In this document: in pieces, positions 1 through 9,907 of the stretch
Layout: the number at the start of each line of letters is the position of its first letter
How positions within the stretch are numbered: position 1 is the stretch's first letter
Origin: Nematopogon swammerdamellus
Taxonomy: Eukaryota > Arthropoda > Insecta > Lepidoptera > Adelidae
Direction of reading: 5' to 3'
NCBI GenBank assembly: GCA_946902875.1
Contig: OX336359.1
Location: 3,720,001-3,784,000 of the forward strand
Length of the DNA: 64,000 nucleotides
Notes under the pieces: model-generated
Told to the model about the DNA's origin: nothing
Seen by the model: only the letters and a program-made list of their open reading frames with translations
Databases searched by the model: none
Program-made: the position numbers and the translations under genes

Positions 1-336
1 CGAGGTTCTAATCCGGCCTACATGTACCAATGACTCACAGATTAGAGAAATAAAGATTTTAGGGGGGGAGGGAGGCTCTTGATCTCAGGGTCCGAGGTTC
101 TAATCCTGCCGACATGTACCAATGACTCACAGATTAGAGAAATAAAGATTTTAGGGGGGGAGGGAGGCTCTTGATCTCAGGGTTCGAGGTTCTAATCCGG
201 CCGACATGTACCAATGACTCACTGATTAGAGAAATAAAGCGTTTAGGGGGGTGAGGGGGGCTCTTGATCTCAGGGTAGGGTTCTTATCCGGCCGACATGT
301 ACCAATGACGAACAGATTAGAGAAATAATGATTTTA
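1..336 (+). repeat. 92-bp tandem array built from a tRNA-like segment
   Basis: Units begin at 1, 93, 185 and about 276, so the period is 92 bp. Each unit reads CGAGGTTCTAATCCGGCC, then a TGTACCAATGA stretch, a short AT-rich part and a G-rich part. The first portion closely resembles the B-box half of the tRNA head of SINE B (compare 18455-18485 and 33480-33510). The array therefore probably arose by tandem duplication of part of a SINE head. It is cut by the left edge of the window, so its true length is unknown. Confidence 0.85.
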
Positions 337-367
337 GGGGGGGGGGGGGGGAGGGGGGGGGGGGGGG
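337..367 (+). repeat. poly-G tract
   Basis: Thirty-one bases of G with a single A, directly at the end of the 92-bp array. It looks like an expansion of the G-rich part of that unit and could form a G-quadruplex. Confidence 0.9.
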
Positions 368-745
368 CAAACACTATAATATAATATTTGCGTTGGCAAA
401 AATAAAAACATGCAACTAGAGGATCTTGCTTTAAGATTTTTATTGTTTAAGATTGTTGTGTGTCAGAAATACCTTTAATGAGTGTGCACGGTAAGGTTTC
501 TTTTGATATTATCTACAACTTTCGGAAGAAGAGTTTTCATGTTTTCTAATAAAATTTCGAAATAAACGGTATTTTTGCTCTCCTGAAACCCCCGATTTTT
601 GAGATACGAGTTTTTCGAATCTCAACGACGAAATACCAATACAAATTAATTTGTAAGCGATGACGATGACGATGATGATTTTTCTAAGTTAACCCTCCAT
701 TTTCCTAATGTGAATTTTCATAACGCGCCTAAAGAAGTATAACTT
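368..745. other. no gene seen
   Basis: AT-rich sequence with frequent stops in all frames and a short GATGAC-type microsatellite near 660-680. No recognisable element. Confidence 0.6.
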
Positions 746-796
746 AAAAAAAACGGCCAAGTGCGAGTCGGACCCGCACACCGAGGCGAGGGTTCC
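746..796 (+). repeat. 5' end of the 'GGCCAAGTGCGAGTC' interspersed repeat
   Basis: Contains GGCCAAGTGCGAGTCGGAC and GAGGGTTCC, the recurring left end of a repeat seen about ten times here (for example 14522 on plus, 47530 on minus). It is cut after GAGGGTTCC and joined to a LINE-alpha tail. Confidence 0.7.
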
Positions 797-1003
797 TCCA
801 CAGAACTGGTAAACTCTGGAACGCTCTCCCTGCACACATATTTCCCACCAAACACAGTCTCTGGTCCTTCAAGAGGGCCCTGGAAATTGGCACCTGTCAG
901 GACGGCATGGCATTCGAAACCAACGCGTATGACCGAATGTCCATGGGCGTCGTTAGACACCTTATGGGTGGCTCGGCACCACACGTCGTGCTTTATATAA
1001 AAA
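797..1003 (+). pseudogene. LINE-alpha 3' end, 5'-truncated
   Basis: Matches the last part of the LINE-alpha ORF and its short 3' UTR at 25190-25410. It has the ACAGAAC..GTAAACTCTGGAACGCTCTCCCTGC stretch, GGCATGGCATTCG, the TCCATGGGCGTCGTTAGACACC block and a terminal A-run. Frameshifted and non-coding. Confidence 0.8.
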
Positions 1004-1114
1004 AAAAATTATAACCAAGGAATATGTCTCAGTCGCTGAAACTTCGACAATGCAGATTTCCGAGAATCCGGGCCCAGCTCATACATTACAATGACAGCCC
1101 GTCTATATAAATAC

Positions 1115-1159
1115 CAAAGAGTTTGTATCGCTGCGCAGCGACGTAATACAAACTCTTTG
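1115..1159. mobile_element. 45-bp palindromic micro-MITE (hAT-like) with 8-bp TSD
   Basis: Starts CAAAGAGTTTGTAT and ends with the inverse, ATACAAACTCTTTG, around a short GC centre. It is flanked by perfect direct repeats ATAAATAC at 1107-1114 and 1160-1167. A second, 51-bp copy with its own different 8-bp target duplication is at 21656-21706. An 8-bp TSD points to hAT transposase mobilisation. The left arm lacks about 5 bp compared with the longer copy. Confidence 0.85.
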
Positions 1160-1167
1160 ATAAATAC

Positions 1168-2309
1168 TGAAATGTATAAATCTCTCCTCGTTCAAAAGTA
1201 CACCTTATCACCCGGACGTTAAGTACCATATTCGAGGGAAACATGTTTAAAGTACATATTAAATAAAACGAATTGTGACATTTATAACTAGAGGTCAAGG
1301 GTTATTCTGGGATAGTTGGGTTTCGCATTATATCTCACACAAAGCAGCTTAGTATTCCGTTTTCAAAGCCGCGTAGTACACATATGGCGTAACACGCTCT
1401 GTAAAATGTCTTGTATCGCTTTCCATAAATTTAGTTTCAGATATTTATTTCGGTATAAAGAACACCCAACATTAACAATATTTCATTGAAACATATTATG
1501 CATATTCAGTATGGTTCGTCATCATTTTGTTTTTGTCATGTCCCGTTCTGCAATGCAATCTATAAGGAAAAACCGGGTAAGAAACCTTACAGAGCTTTTG
1601 TTTTAAAATATAACTTACATACTAAGTTTTAATTACGTTAAATATATCATGTTATTTCTAAGTAAAAAATTAAAAATATTGAGTCGAAGATAAAAAAGAT
1701 AATAAAATACAAAGGACATATGGTTCAGTCAAGTCATTAATGAAGGTTTGAGTGTATTACATATAAACAAATTGAATCACCAGTCAGCAGAATCTTTATG
1801 TACAATGAAAAAAAAATCACTTAACTTGTAAAATTGATTATCTAAGAGAAATACTTTCAGCTAACTCTGGAAAACATTGTCAATTTATGAATTTACAGTT
1901 TACAGATTTACAGATTTACACTTGATCGCGCTACCCCTACGACATCCCGCCGAAGCCAAATATCGAGTTCAAATTCATCCAACAGTTCGCATTCGAACGT
2001 CTCGTCGCAATTTACGCGGCAGATATTACAGCCAGTGTGGCGCTAAGACTGTAACACCAAATGTGTTAAAGAATCGTCATTGCTCTGTTCGCGTTTAACC
2101 GAGCTCTCAAGTATGTTGTAATTGAAATACCTCATCATATTATAGTTGGCTGCATCCGTTTGCGAATCAGTTGGCGGCGAGGGAGAAACCAATTGTGTCT
2201 GGAAAGTTATTATTAACTACATTCACTGCCTTCGCTTTATCCATCTACCAATGAGAAAGGCCACGGAGAAAATAAGTAGAGAGGAGTTGCATCTTGCTAT
2301 CAAATAGAA
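1168..2309. other. mostly unique sequence, no gene seen
   Basis: No convincing coding region. At about 1435-1490 there is a short copy of a repeat tail (CAGATATTTATTTC, then ATAAAGAACAC, ACATTAACAATATTTC) also found at 32010 and 36990; its polyadenylation-like orientation is on the minus strand. Around 1895-2095 is a frame of about 70 codons with no recognisable homology. Confidence 0.55.
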
Positions 2310-2672
2310 TTTTTAGGTTTCCGTATCCCGTACGGACACCTATTACTAAGCCTCCGCCGTCTGTCTGTCCGTCCGTCTGTCCGAGGGCTGTATCTCTTAA
2401 ACCGTAATAGGTAGCCCGTTGAAGTTTTCACAGAATATGTGTTACTATGGCGGATATAACAAAAAATTATAAAAAAAAGAAAATGTTAAAAATTAAGGGG
2501 AGCTCCCATACAACAAACGTGCGAAAAATCAATTAGTCACGCTACTGAATAATAGATGGCGCCACAGGCTTTTATACATGGAATTGTTGAAAGACAAAAG
2601 ATAGGCGGATATTATTGATAGCGGATAGATACGGGAACCTCCGTGCGCGAGTAAAACTCGCACTTGACAGAT
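2310..2672 (-). repeat. 'GGCCAAGTGCGAGTC' repeat, near full length
   Basis: Minus-strand copy of the same interspersed repeat as 14522-14935. Its landmarks are the CCGTATCCCGTACGG end, a CTGTCTGTCCGTCC microsatellite-like stretch, the GTAATAGGTAGCCCGTTGAA block, TATGGCGGATATAAC, the ATAGATGGCGCCACAG block, and the opposite end with CTCGCACTTG. No ORF. I cannot place it in a transposon superfamily from the sequence alone. Confidence 0.7.
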
Positions 2673-2868
2673 TTTTTAAATATAAACTAGCTGTTTCGGC
2701 GGCTTTGCTTTGCGGAAAATTATCCTATAGCCACACTTAGATTTTTCAGAACACGTCAGTGAAAATAACAAGCGAAAGACGACCCGGACCAAGTGCCACC
2801 GTTAGAAAAGACCGTAAAGCGATGCACTACCCCAACATGAAATTTCTACGCTACCTTTGAATGTTTAG
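2673..2868. other. short spacer with fragment of a common repeat
   Basis: Contains ACTAGCTGTTTCGGCGGC followed by decayed sequence. No gene seen. Confidence 0.4.
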
Positions 2869-3140
2869 TTTTAAGGTTTCAATACCCCGTACTGAAGCCT
2901 ATTACTAAGCCTACGTCGTCTGTCTGTCTGTCTATCTGTATGTCCTACTACTGTATCTTCGGAACCGTAATAGGTAGCGGGTTGAAATTTTCAAAGAATA
3001 TGTGTTATTATGGCGGATATAACAAAAATAATACATTTAAAAATCCATAAAAAATTTATAGCAGAAACGTGTTTTTTCAACGTTTTTTTTGTGTTGCGGA
3101 AACCTCGCTGCGCGTGTACGACTCGCACTTGGCCGGTTTT
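2869..3140 (-). repeat. 'GGCCAAGTGCGAGTC' repeat, internally deleted
   Basis: Second minus-strand copy, lacking the ATAGATGGCGCC portion. It has the CTGTCTGTCTGTC tract, GTAATAGGTAGC, TATGGCGGATATAAC, and ends GACTCGCACTTGGCCGG at 3119-3136. Confidence 0.7.
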
Positions 3141-3206
3141 TAATTAACACAATTTTTTAATGCCCCCATTGGTGAGAACGTTCAATATACGCTGAAGTGA
3201 ATAATT

Positions 3207-3326
3207 CACATCGAGCTTTAGAAAGAGACAATCCGGTTATAGAGTGTCGTCCCTGTCGCACAGAGACATGCGAGTTCATGCGACAGAGACGACGCTCTAC
3301 AAACGGACTGTCTCTTTCAAAAGCTC
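3207..3326. repeat. foldback (hairpin) repeat, ~120 bp
   Basis: Imperfect inverted repeat. The left arm starts CACATCGAGCTTTAGAAAGA and the right arm ends CTTTCAAAAGCTCGATGTG, with TGTCGCA/TGCGACA near the centre. A diverged single-arm fragment occurs at 33245-33310. Probably a foldback MITE; no clear TSD was found. Confidence 0.65.
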
Positions 3327-3336
3327 GATGTGTTTG

Positions 3337-4168
3337 TCAGCTTCGGTAGCTCAGTGATGCGGTCTGTCGACTGTTGTTGGTGTTGTTAAGCACACCTCGG
3401 CGCGGTCAGTGCTTGGATGGGTGACCGCACGACCGTTGGATGCTGACCGTGATTCGGATTCCACGTAAAACTGTAGGTCCCTTCCCTTCTTACCTTACTA
3501 GGTGGTAGGGTTTATCCCGTCCGGGTTGGCAACACCGCACTGAATGAAACGTCGTCGGTCGAAACGGCTATGTAAATAGTTCGTGTTTTCCGTCCTGTTC
3601 AGTGTAGCCGACATGAAATGAAGGGAAGCATCTGACATTGCACCTAGTTCACCGGGTGCTATGGGCTGACACCGCGGATGTTAGATAGATAGATGGATAG
3701 AAAATTCTTTATTGCTCCAGTAAACATTAAAACAGTAACAAATACATTAGAAAATTTACATAAGATGCAAAGACGGACTTATCCCTTACAGAGATTTCTT
3801 ACAGTCAACCTTTGGATGTTTGAGATTCGATAATATAGTGGAATGTAAGTAGGTAGTAGCAAAAGAGTTGAGCGTGACAATTGAAGATAAAATAATAATA
3901 AGAATACTTATTAACAATACATATAAGTGCATGCTAGTAAAATATAAGCCATACATGTTTAATACATATAAATTAATAAATATTGATTATTTATTTATTT
4001 ATTTATTTGATGAACGAACAGCCTAGGCTGATGTGTTCATGTCTAAGTTCACTAAATTAATAAATATATAGAATATTATATACAAATAAATATACATACA
4101 TACATACTTGTCCACTTGTACTTGATGTTATAGGTGATGTAGCCAACCGTGTCAGTTTCCATAAAAAA
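3337..4168 (+). mobile_element. SINE A copy split by a LINE-gamma insertion
   Basis: SINE A sequence occupies 3337-3683 and resumes at 4124-4168, ending CAGTTTCCATAAAAAA. The head has a tRNA-like A box (TAGCTCAGTGATG) followed by GTTAAGCAC and GGTCAGTGCTTGGATGGGTG, which resembles the internal region of 5S rRNA. The body has the TAGGTGGTAGGGTTTA and GTCCTGTTCAGTGTAGCC blocks. The interruption carries a GATGTTA duplication at both ends (3677-3683 and 4124-4130), which shows that the LINE landed inside an existing SINE. Confidence 0.85.
3684..4123 (-). mobile_element. LINE-gamma 3' UTR fragment with (TCTA)n tail
   Basis: Minus strand, 5'-truncated. Read on minus it ends in GGAGCAATAAAG...TCTATC repeats. 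It shares the block GGACTTATCCCTTACAG and AACCTTTGGATGTTTGAGA (plus-strand form) with the longer LINE-gamma copy at 61155-62255. Includes an ATTT microsatellite at about 3990. No coding sequence remains. Confidence 0.8.
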
Positions 4169-4434
4169 TGCCTTATTTACTACCACGTAACGGTGTCCAG
4201 TTTATTAAGGCCAGTCAACGCTCTCTATTTTCTCCTTTAGTATATCCCTTACTCGATAACACCTCCCTCAATATTATTACGATGATACTAACTAATTCAT
4301 ATGAAAGAAAGTTAGTGGTCCGTTTCAATAATTTACTAGGCCGTAGGGTTAACCACGTCCGAAATGATACCATCGCACTGGATTAAGGTCGGTCGAAATA
4401 GCTAAGAAAAATGATCGTCTATGTCTGTCGTCGT
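4169..4434. other. spacer, no gene recognised
   Basis: A 72-codon open stretch is present at 4168-4386 but begins inside the SINE A-run and resembles nothing I know. It ends in a scrap resembling the SINE core (GTCGGTCGAAATAGCTA). Confidence 0.4.
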
Positions 4435-4855
4435 GTTCTATCGTCTATTTCATGGGGAGTGTTCGGAGGAGCTGTTTAACGCGATTCCGGCGTCCCCATT
4501 CCACCTCCGCACTACGCGTACTGGGCACGGGATGCACCCCTATTCAATCGATCTACCACGGATGCGCACCAACCGGTTCTGTGAATAAAAGGTCTACAGA
4601 ACCGGGAACCTTTTATTCACAGAACCGGGAAAATGTGGAACGCTCTCCCTGCCCATCTATTTCCTCCCAAGTACTGCCTGGGGTTCTTCAAAAGGGGCGT
4701 GAAAAGGCTCCTGTCACGCCGGCATGGCATTCGCAATCCCCGTACATCACAGAATGTCCATGGGCATCGTTAGACACCTCAGATCAGGAAAGGGATCTTA
4801 GTTAGACACCTACTTGTAGGTGAAACGATGCCACATGTCATGCTATCCATAAAAA
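4435..4855 (+). pseudogene. LINE-alpha 3' fragment with internal duplication
   Basis: Corresponds to 25045-25395 of the long copy: the TATTTCATGGGGAGTGTTCG start, the RMRTNRF coding block, then a 3' UTR with TTAGACACCTACTTGTAGGTG and an A-run. A segment TTTTATTCACAGAACCGG is duplicated in tandem around 4590-4630, and a second short duplication around TTAGACACCT (4770-4810) breaks the 3' UTR. Frameshifted. Confidence 0.85.
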
Positions 4856-5060
4856 AAATCGTGTGTTTTCCGGCCAGTCCGCAGACGAGAGGACCAATTG
4901 GAAGCACTGACAAGGCACTCTGGTGCGACATGAAGAATGTGCCATTTGCTGACATCACGGGAGTAGCGATTAACATTATAGCCAATGAGATTATGTAAAA
5001 AAAAAACAGCCAAGTGCAAGTTCGACTTGCGTACGAAGGTTTCCGTGTCACAACAAAAAA
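4856..5060 (+). repeat. degenerate SINE A 3' end plus start of 'GGCCAAGTGCGAGTC' repeat
   Basis: The CGTGTGTTTTCCGGCCAGTC and GAAGCACTGACAAGGCAC blocks match the SINE A body with many changes. AAACAGCCAAGTGCAAG at 5005-5021 is a diverged left end of the other repeat. Confidence 0.5.
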
Positions 5061-5617
5061 AAAACCGAATTTTTAACTTTTTCAGTTTTTTATTTAATAC
5101 AATAATTTATAACCAATTGTTTGAAACTATCTACACATACGGAAAAATACCACATGGTTAATACTAATGAAAGATAAGTAGGCTAGGTAAAAAAAGTTAC
5201 AAAATTCTACGAAAAAAAATTATTATTTAAAATTATTTTAAACTACTACGCAAACTAAGCCACAAATAATATTACATAATTTCTTATCTATAAATACAAA
5301 AGGAGAGAACACACTTCTATAATTTTACTAAATTAAAAACTAAACAGAAATAAAAATAAGAGTGCGTTGGTTCCATTCAGTGCGTTGGTACCAATCCAAA
5401 CGGATTTGACCATACCACCTAATGAGGTAAGGGGAATCACTTCACCGAAGGACTAGTTTTATGTCAATTTTATCCTGTAAATCGCTACTCACAAATAATC
5501 ATTCGTAATGCCGGCTGTTACGAGACCCTGGAACTGCGCGCCGGTCATTAGAGGGGCCATTAGGGCGGTGCTCATAAAAAAACCAACAGCGGGACCCTAA
5601 TTACGCTTACTGTCTGG
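5061..5617. other. AT-rich spacer, no gene seen
   Basis: Low-complexity A/T-rich sequence to about 5350, then a scrap of SINE core near 5365-5440. No ORF of interest. Confidence 0.5.
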
Positions 5618-6447
5618 CAGGGATGGTCAAACTATGGCCCGCGGGCAGCATTGGGCCCGCTGCTAAACAAGTTATTGCAGGTATCGACACGCCATGCCAA
5701 TGGAATTCATTAAAAGTATACGAAGCTCTCCGAGATGGGGGTGGTGGTGGTCTACGTGTCCAGTACCACCACCTATCGCACGAAGCTAGTCTCGCGTTGT
5801 CCCGGAGAGCTCCATCCATAGCCCCGTCGCGCTTGGGGCTTGTCTCCCGCCGCCGTTGGCGGAACATACCGCTTTCTTTTTTTTTGTCTGTTTGTATTAA
5901 TTTTGTATGTATTTTTTAAATTGTATAGAATTCATATAAATATGTAAATTATTATTAATAAGAAAACGTGACAATAAATCTGTAAGGGATGGTCATTGGT
6001 CATGGAGTAAGATACTTTGTTTTATGAGATTTTGCGTTTGTAGACTCTGTGTATGATACTCAAACTAAATTAACGATTTTTAGAAATATTTTATGTATGT
6101 ATGTATGTTCCTCCACAACTCATAAAGCGATCATCCAAACTCGATGAAACTTAGTACAAGCACATTTAGCTATACGTGACACAGAATAGGCTAAATAAAA
6201 TTCAGTTCCAATTACTCTAAGACGTGGCTCTCATACGAATCGAATTGTTCCGCGCGCCGAAATAAAGGTAGCGGTAGGGGCTTACTTACTTTCTTCTTTT
6301 TAAATACGAATTTCACGCGAGTGAAGCCGCGGGCAAAAGCTAGTAATAAAATAACGTGCGAGTTTTGCTTTAAAGCTTATTCTGGCCAGCGCGGCGTCTC
6401 GCAACCGTTCAATTCTGCCCGTCACTGGAAAAGTTTGGCCACCCCTG
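5618..6447. mobile_element. hAT-like non-autonomous element, decayed
   Basis: The left end CAGGGATGGTCAAACTATGG and the right end AAGTTTGGCCACCCCTG are inverted matches (CAGGGgTGGcCAAACT read from the right). Both carry the 'CCCGCGGGC'-type motif usual next to such hAT ends. No matching 8-bp target duplication was found (CTGTCTGG against GCCGGGTA), so it is either old or rearranged. A Helitron-like element sits inside it. The ORF near 5623-5919 is not a recognisable transposase. Confidence 0.6.
5965..6343 (+). mobile_element. Helitron-like non-autonomous element
   Basis: The 5' part AATAAATCTGTAAGGGATGG is followed by an (ATGT)n microsatellite, the GATGAAACTTAGTACAAGC block, and a 3' end with CACGCGAGTGAAGCCGCG (a hairpin) then GCAAAAGCTAG followed by T. 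A CTAG terminus after a hairpin, next to T, is the Helitron signature. Related copies: 45165-45440 (minus) and 54830-55441 (plus). Confidence 0.7.
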
Positions 6448-6699
6448 GCCGGGTAGTCTCCTGGCTTTCTTATGTGTCGTTTATACGGTAAATATAAATA
6501 TGTAGGTACTCGGCGGTTTGCTAATTGCCTACCCGGACTTTTGTTCGTTTGTCTGGTGTGGTTTGTTGGAGGTAACCGAAAAGTTACAGGTTAACGCGGG
6601 CCTGCTCGCAGAAGTGGTCATGCGAAAATGCGTGCAGTAATCGAGAGGAATATTCAAGAATAAACAAATTTTTAATGGAAGCTGACATATTTCGCTCGA

Positions 6700-7400
6700 G
6701 CACCTGATAAGCGACCACCTCGGGGTCCTCGGAGTCGAACTGTCGCACGACCTAAACTACCGACGCCATATCGAGGGCAAGGCCAAGTTGGCCTCAAAAA
6801 AGCTAGGCGTACTCAATAAGGTTCGACGGACTTCATGCCGAGCCAAAGGCTGCTTCTGTATAAATCAAAGATTAGGTCCTGCTTGGAGTACTGCTCGCAC
6901 CTGTGGGATGGCTCAGCCAAATACCAGCTTGCGCCTTTGGACTCGATCCAGCGTCGAGCCGTGCAACTAGTGGATGACCCCGACGTGTCCCGCCATCTAG
7001 AACCGCTGCAACTTCGTAGGGATGTCGGCGACCTAAGCGTGTTCTATCGCTTATTCCACGGGGAGTGCTCGGAGGAGTTGTTTAACGCGATTCCGCCGTC
7101 CCCTTTCCACCTCCGTACAACGCGCACTGGGCAGGGATTGCATCCCTATACGCTGGACTTACCGCGGATGCGTACCAATCGATTCTGCAGTCCACAGAAC
7201 CGGTAAACTCTGGAACGCTCTCCCTGCCCACATATTTCCCCCCAAGTATAGTCTCGGGTCCTTCAAGAGAGGCGTGAATGGATACTTGTTAGGTCGGCAT
7301 GGCATTCGCAGCCCCCGCATTCGACCGAATGTTTACGGGCGTCGCTAGACACCTTATGGGTGGCTCGACGCCACATGTCGCGCTTACTGTAAAAAAAAAT
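6700..7400 (+). pseudogene. LINE-alpha 3' fragment (RT C-terminus)
   Basis: Matches 24705-25410 of the long copy. It begins TAAGCGACCACCTCGGGGTC and encodes in pieces the LGVLGVELSHDLNYRRHIEG region, the CLEYCSHLWDGSAKYQLAPL block and the ELFNAIPPSPFHLRTTRTG block. There are several frameshifts (frame changes near 6830 and 7190), and it ends with CTGTAAAAAAAAATT. 5'-truncated dead copy. Confidence 0.85.
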
Positions 7401-7484
7401 TACTTAAACATAATTAAATCTAGACCTAATAAAAATTACTAACTATAAAAATAAATTTAACTATAAATAAAAATGTATCCTACA

Positions 7485-7612
7485 TAGGGACCATTAGCAT
7501 ATTCCCCGTGACTGGACCGGCGGCGGCGTTCCCCCTCTGGATCGCCAGGCTGATCCGCTGCTTGAAATGCGCCCGGGCGCATATTTCCAAAGTCTAGTAT
7601 GCGACTTGCTCT
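7485..7612 (-). pseudogene. LINE coding remnant with 'AIQRGNAA' motif; arm of an inverted repeat
   Basis: On minus, LAIQRGNAAAG can be read around 7530-7555, a motif also seen at 27315, 41215 and 50840. The segment 7565-7612 is repeated in inverse orientation at 8229-8280 (GACTTTGGAAATATGC..), so the two arms flank the SINE C copy between them. Confidence 0.55.
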
Positions 7613-7615
7613 GAT

Positions 7616-7942
7616 TTTTTTTTTATGGAAACTGACACGGTTGGCTACATCACCTGCAACATCCATGATGTCAGCCCATAACACCGGCTGAACTTGGTGC
7701 CACGTCAGTGCTTCCCTTCGATCGTGCCGGCTACACTGAACTGGACGGAAAACACAAACTATTTACATAGCCGTTTCGACCGACCTTTCATTCAGTGCGG
7801 TGGTACCAACCCGGGCGGGTTAAACCCTACCACCTAGTAATATAAGAAGGGGGAGTGATATCCCTTAGTCGCCTTTTACGACATACACGTGGAGAGATGC
7901 AGTGGGGCTACTCTTTTAAAGTACCGGCCCCACAGTACAAAT
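7616..7942 (-). mobile_element. SINE C, near full length
   Basis: Read on minus: head with GGGGCCGGTACTTTAAAAG, GCCCCACTGCATCTC, GTCGTAAAAGGCGACTAAGG; core TAGGTGGTAGGGTTTAACCC; body CGTCCAGTTCAGTGTAGCC; tail GTGTCAGTTTCCATAAAAAA. Same family as 15164-15490. Confidence 0.85.
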
Positions 7943-8032
7943 TTGGTTGGTGGAGAGACGAGTCTGGTTCCGCCTCCGGCACCCCCAGCGAACCTACTGA
8001 ATCCGATATTCGTTTGGTCGCATATGTACTTT

Positions 8033-8096
8033 TGTGGCTCAGTGGTAGAGTGTAGGGTTTTTATTTTGATCTCGGCCATGGGTTCGTGTCCCTTTT
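8033..8096 (+). repeat. tRNA-like segment (probable SINE head)
   Basis: TGGCTCAGTGGTAGAG matches a pol III A box and GGGTTCGTGTCCC about 40 bases later resembles a B box. Acceptor arms do not pair, so it is not a functional tRNA. The following 470 bases to about 8570 are of unknown origin and include the inverted copy (8229-8280) of 7565-7612. Confidence 0.55.
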
Positions 8097-8637
8097 GTCA
8101 AAATGTTTTTTTAAGCAATGTTAGGGTGTTAAAATTAGGTTATGGTTATTTTTTTTATAACCACCTAAAAACTTTATTTTCGGAAATACTTCCGAAATTT
8201 CTATTTCCCGCCAAAGTTGAGAACGACCAATCAGAGCAACTCGCATACTAGACTTTGGAAATATGCCGCCCGGGCACGGCGAACCCCAGACGCGTCAATG
8301 AGTTGTTTTCCCAATTTCTTGGAAAAACTGATCGCGTCCGGGCTCCATGCCCCAAGAGCCTCTACAGCAAAGACCACAAACTCGTAGTATATTTGTTATT
8401 ATATTTCATAAAAAAAACTCCTCTACGCAAAGTAAGAAAGGATTCTCATTATTGTCGGATTATTTTCGAGGCCGTTTTCTTTCATTTTCAATTCAAAAAA
8501 ATAAGGATCCTGTTTATTCTTTACATTATTGAACAGAAAAGGGCCCGGGGCGACGGCCGACCGTTATAAATGGTTATAAGACGCTTATCCTCATCTTGTG
8601 TGTACCCAAGAATGCATAGAGATTGTTATAATATATT

Positions 8638-8916
8638 TTTCTTATGGAAACTGACACGGTTGGCAAGATCACATACAACATGATGTCGGCCCATTGGTGA
8701 ACAAGGCTCCATGTCAGCGCTTCCCTTTAGTTGCGCCGGCTACACTGAACTGGATGAAAACACGAACCATTTACATAGCCGCCTCGACCGACTTTTCAGT
8801 CAGTGCGGTGGTATCAACCCGGGTGGGTTAAAGCCCACTAATACTGAGTAAGGTGAGAAGGGAAGGGCGCTACAGTTTTACGTGAAATCCGAACCACGGT
8901 CAGCCTCCAGCGGTTT
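8638..8916 (-). mobile_element. SINE A (3' part; head continues at 9807-9885)
   Basis: Read on minus it ends in GTGTCAGTTTCCATAAGAAA at 8638. The body runs to CAGCCTCCAGCGG at 8915. The missing head (GGTCACCAATCCAAG, CTGACCGCGCCCAG, plus-strand form) resumes at 9807, after an intervening LINE fragment. This is a nested insertion with a possible 4-bp duplication (CGGT). Confidence 0.75.
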
Positions 8917-9806
8917 ATTGTTTATTGTTTATTGTTTATTTAGCATCTATTGGCAGTACACTGCGCTCAGATTTGTCATATTTACATTGTAACATTCCGC
9001 CAGTTCGATTATCACAGCGAAGAAGAACTGACAAGAAACTTCACTGGAAATTTTTTCAATGTCCACTTAGTCTATACAAAAATGTTTGCCACTGCCTAGA
9101 CACGCATGTGCTGATTTGTGCTGATTTGTGACATGCAGCAATTCATGACAAAGTGAAAACATTTTTACTATGAAATTGTATGGACTACTGGTTTCTGTCA
9201 CAAACCACCACATGTCGTTATCGCTTAACTAATTAATTACATTCATATCGCATCATTAATTATATTTATTTATCATGTGATTCTGACAACTTCTGAAGTA
9301 TATAGGTATTATGTAAAAAGTCCGGTGTATAGTGCCATCGTCAAATTTGATAAGAAATTTTATCAAGTCATTATTTCATTTTGTTAGTAAGCAAGTAACA
9401 TACTACAATGTAGTATAAAATGTCGAGGGTAAAAAAAAAATAGATACACAAGTACCCATTGTCTTAGAGTTAGTAGAGAACATTACGTTATGTCATACTT
9501 TTGTACTTAATTTATTATGTGTCAGAATCACAAAATTCGTCAGTTAAGGCATCTTTAATACTGTAATAGCTTTTTTTGGTTAATATTTTTTTCAGGGTTA
9601 TTTTGAAAGAATTTTCACCTAGATTCCTTATTTCCTGTGGTATTTTGTTATAAAATCTAACACTATTACATATAAAACTTTTTGACATTTTAGACAACCT
9701 ATGTTTTATTCCCAGTAGGTTATCCTTATATCTAGTATTATAGTTGTGATTGTCCGAGTTAAAAGTGGAGACTAATAGATGCTTTCTTGCATAACAAATG
9801 TTTGAA
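8909..9806 (-). pseudogene. LINE-epsilon 3' fragment: RT C-terminus plus 3' UTR
   Basis: On minus, codons from about 9800 to 9515 read HNYNTRYKDNLLGIKHRLSK then SVRFYNKIPQEIRNL and end with a stop. This is the typical C-terminal end of insect non-LTR reverse transcriptases (NTR..; YN.LP..IRN). About 590 bp of AT-rich 3' UTR follow, ending in (AATAAAC)n at 8909-8942. Strongly 5'-truncated. The frame is intact over about 95 codons, so this copy is fairly young. Confidence 0.75.
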
Positions 9807-9850
9807 CGGTCACCAATCCAAGTTCTGACCGCGCCCAGGCGTGCTTATGA

Positions 9851-9907
9851 TCGCGAACGACAGTCGACCGATCGCACAGTGGTGCGATCGGTCGACTGCC
9901 GTCGCGA
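9851..9907. repeat. palindrome from head-to-head SINE heads
   Basis: Seventeen-base perfect arms CAGTCGACCGATCGCAC (9861-9877) and the inverse (9882-9898) around AGTG, extended imperfectly to TCGCGA at both ends. Each arm is the GGTCGGTCGACTG part of a SINE A head, so two heads meet in opposite orientation. Confidence 0.8.
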
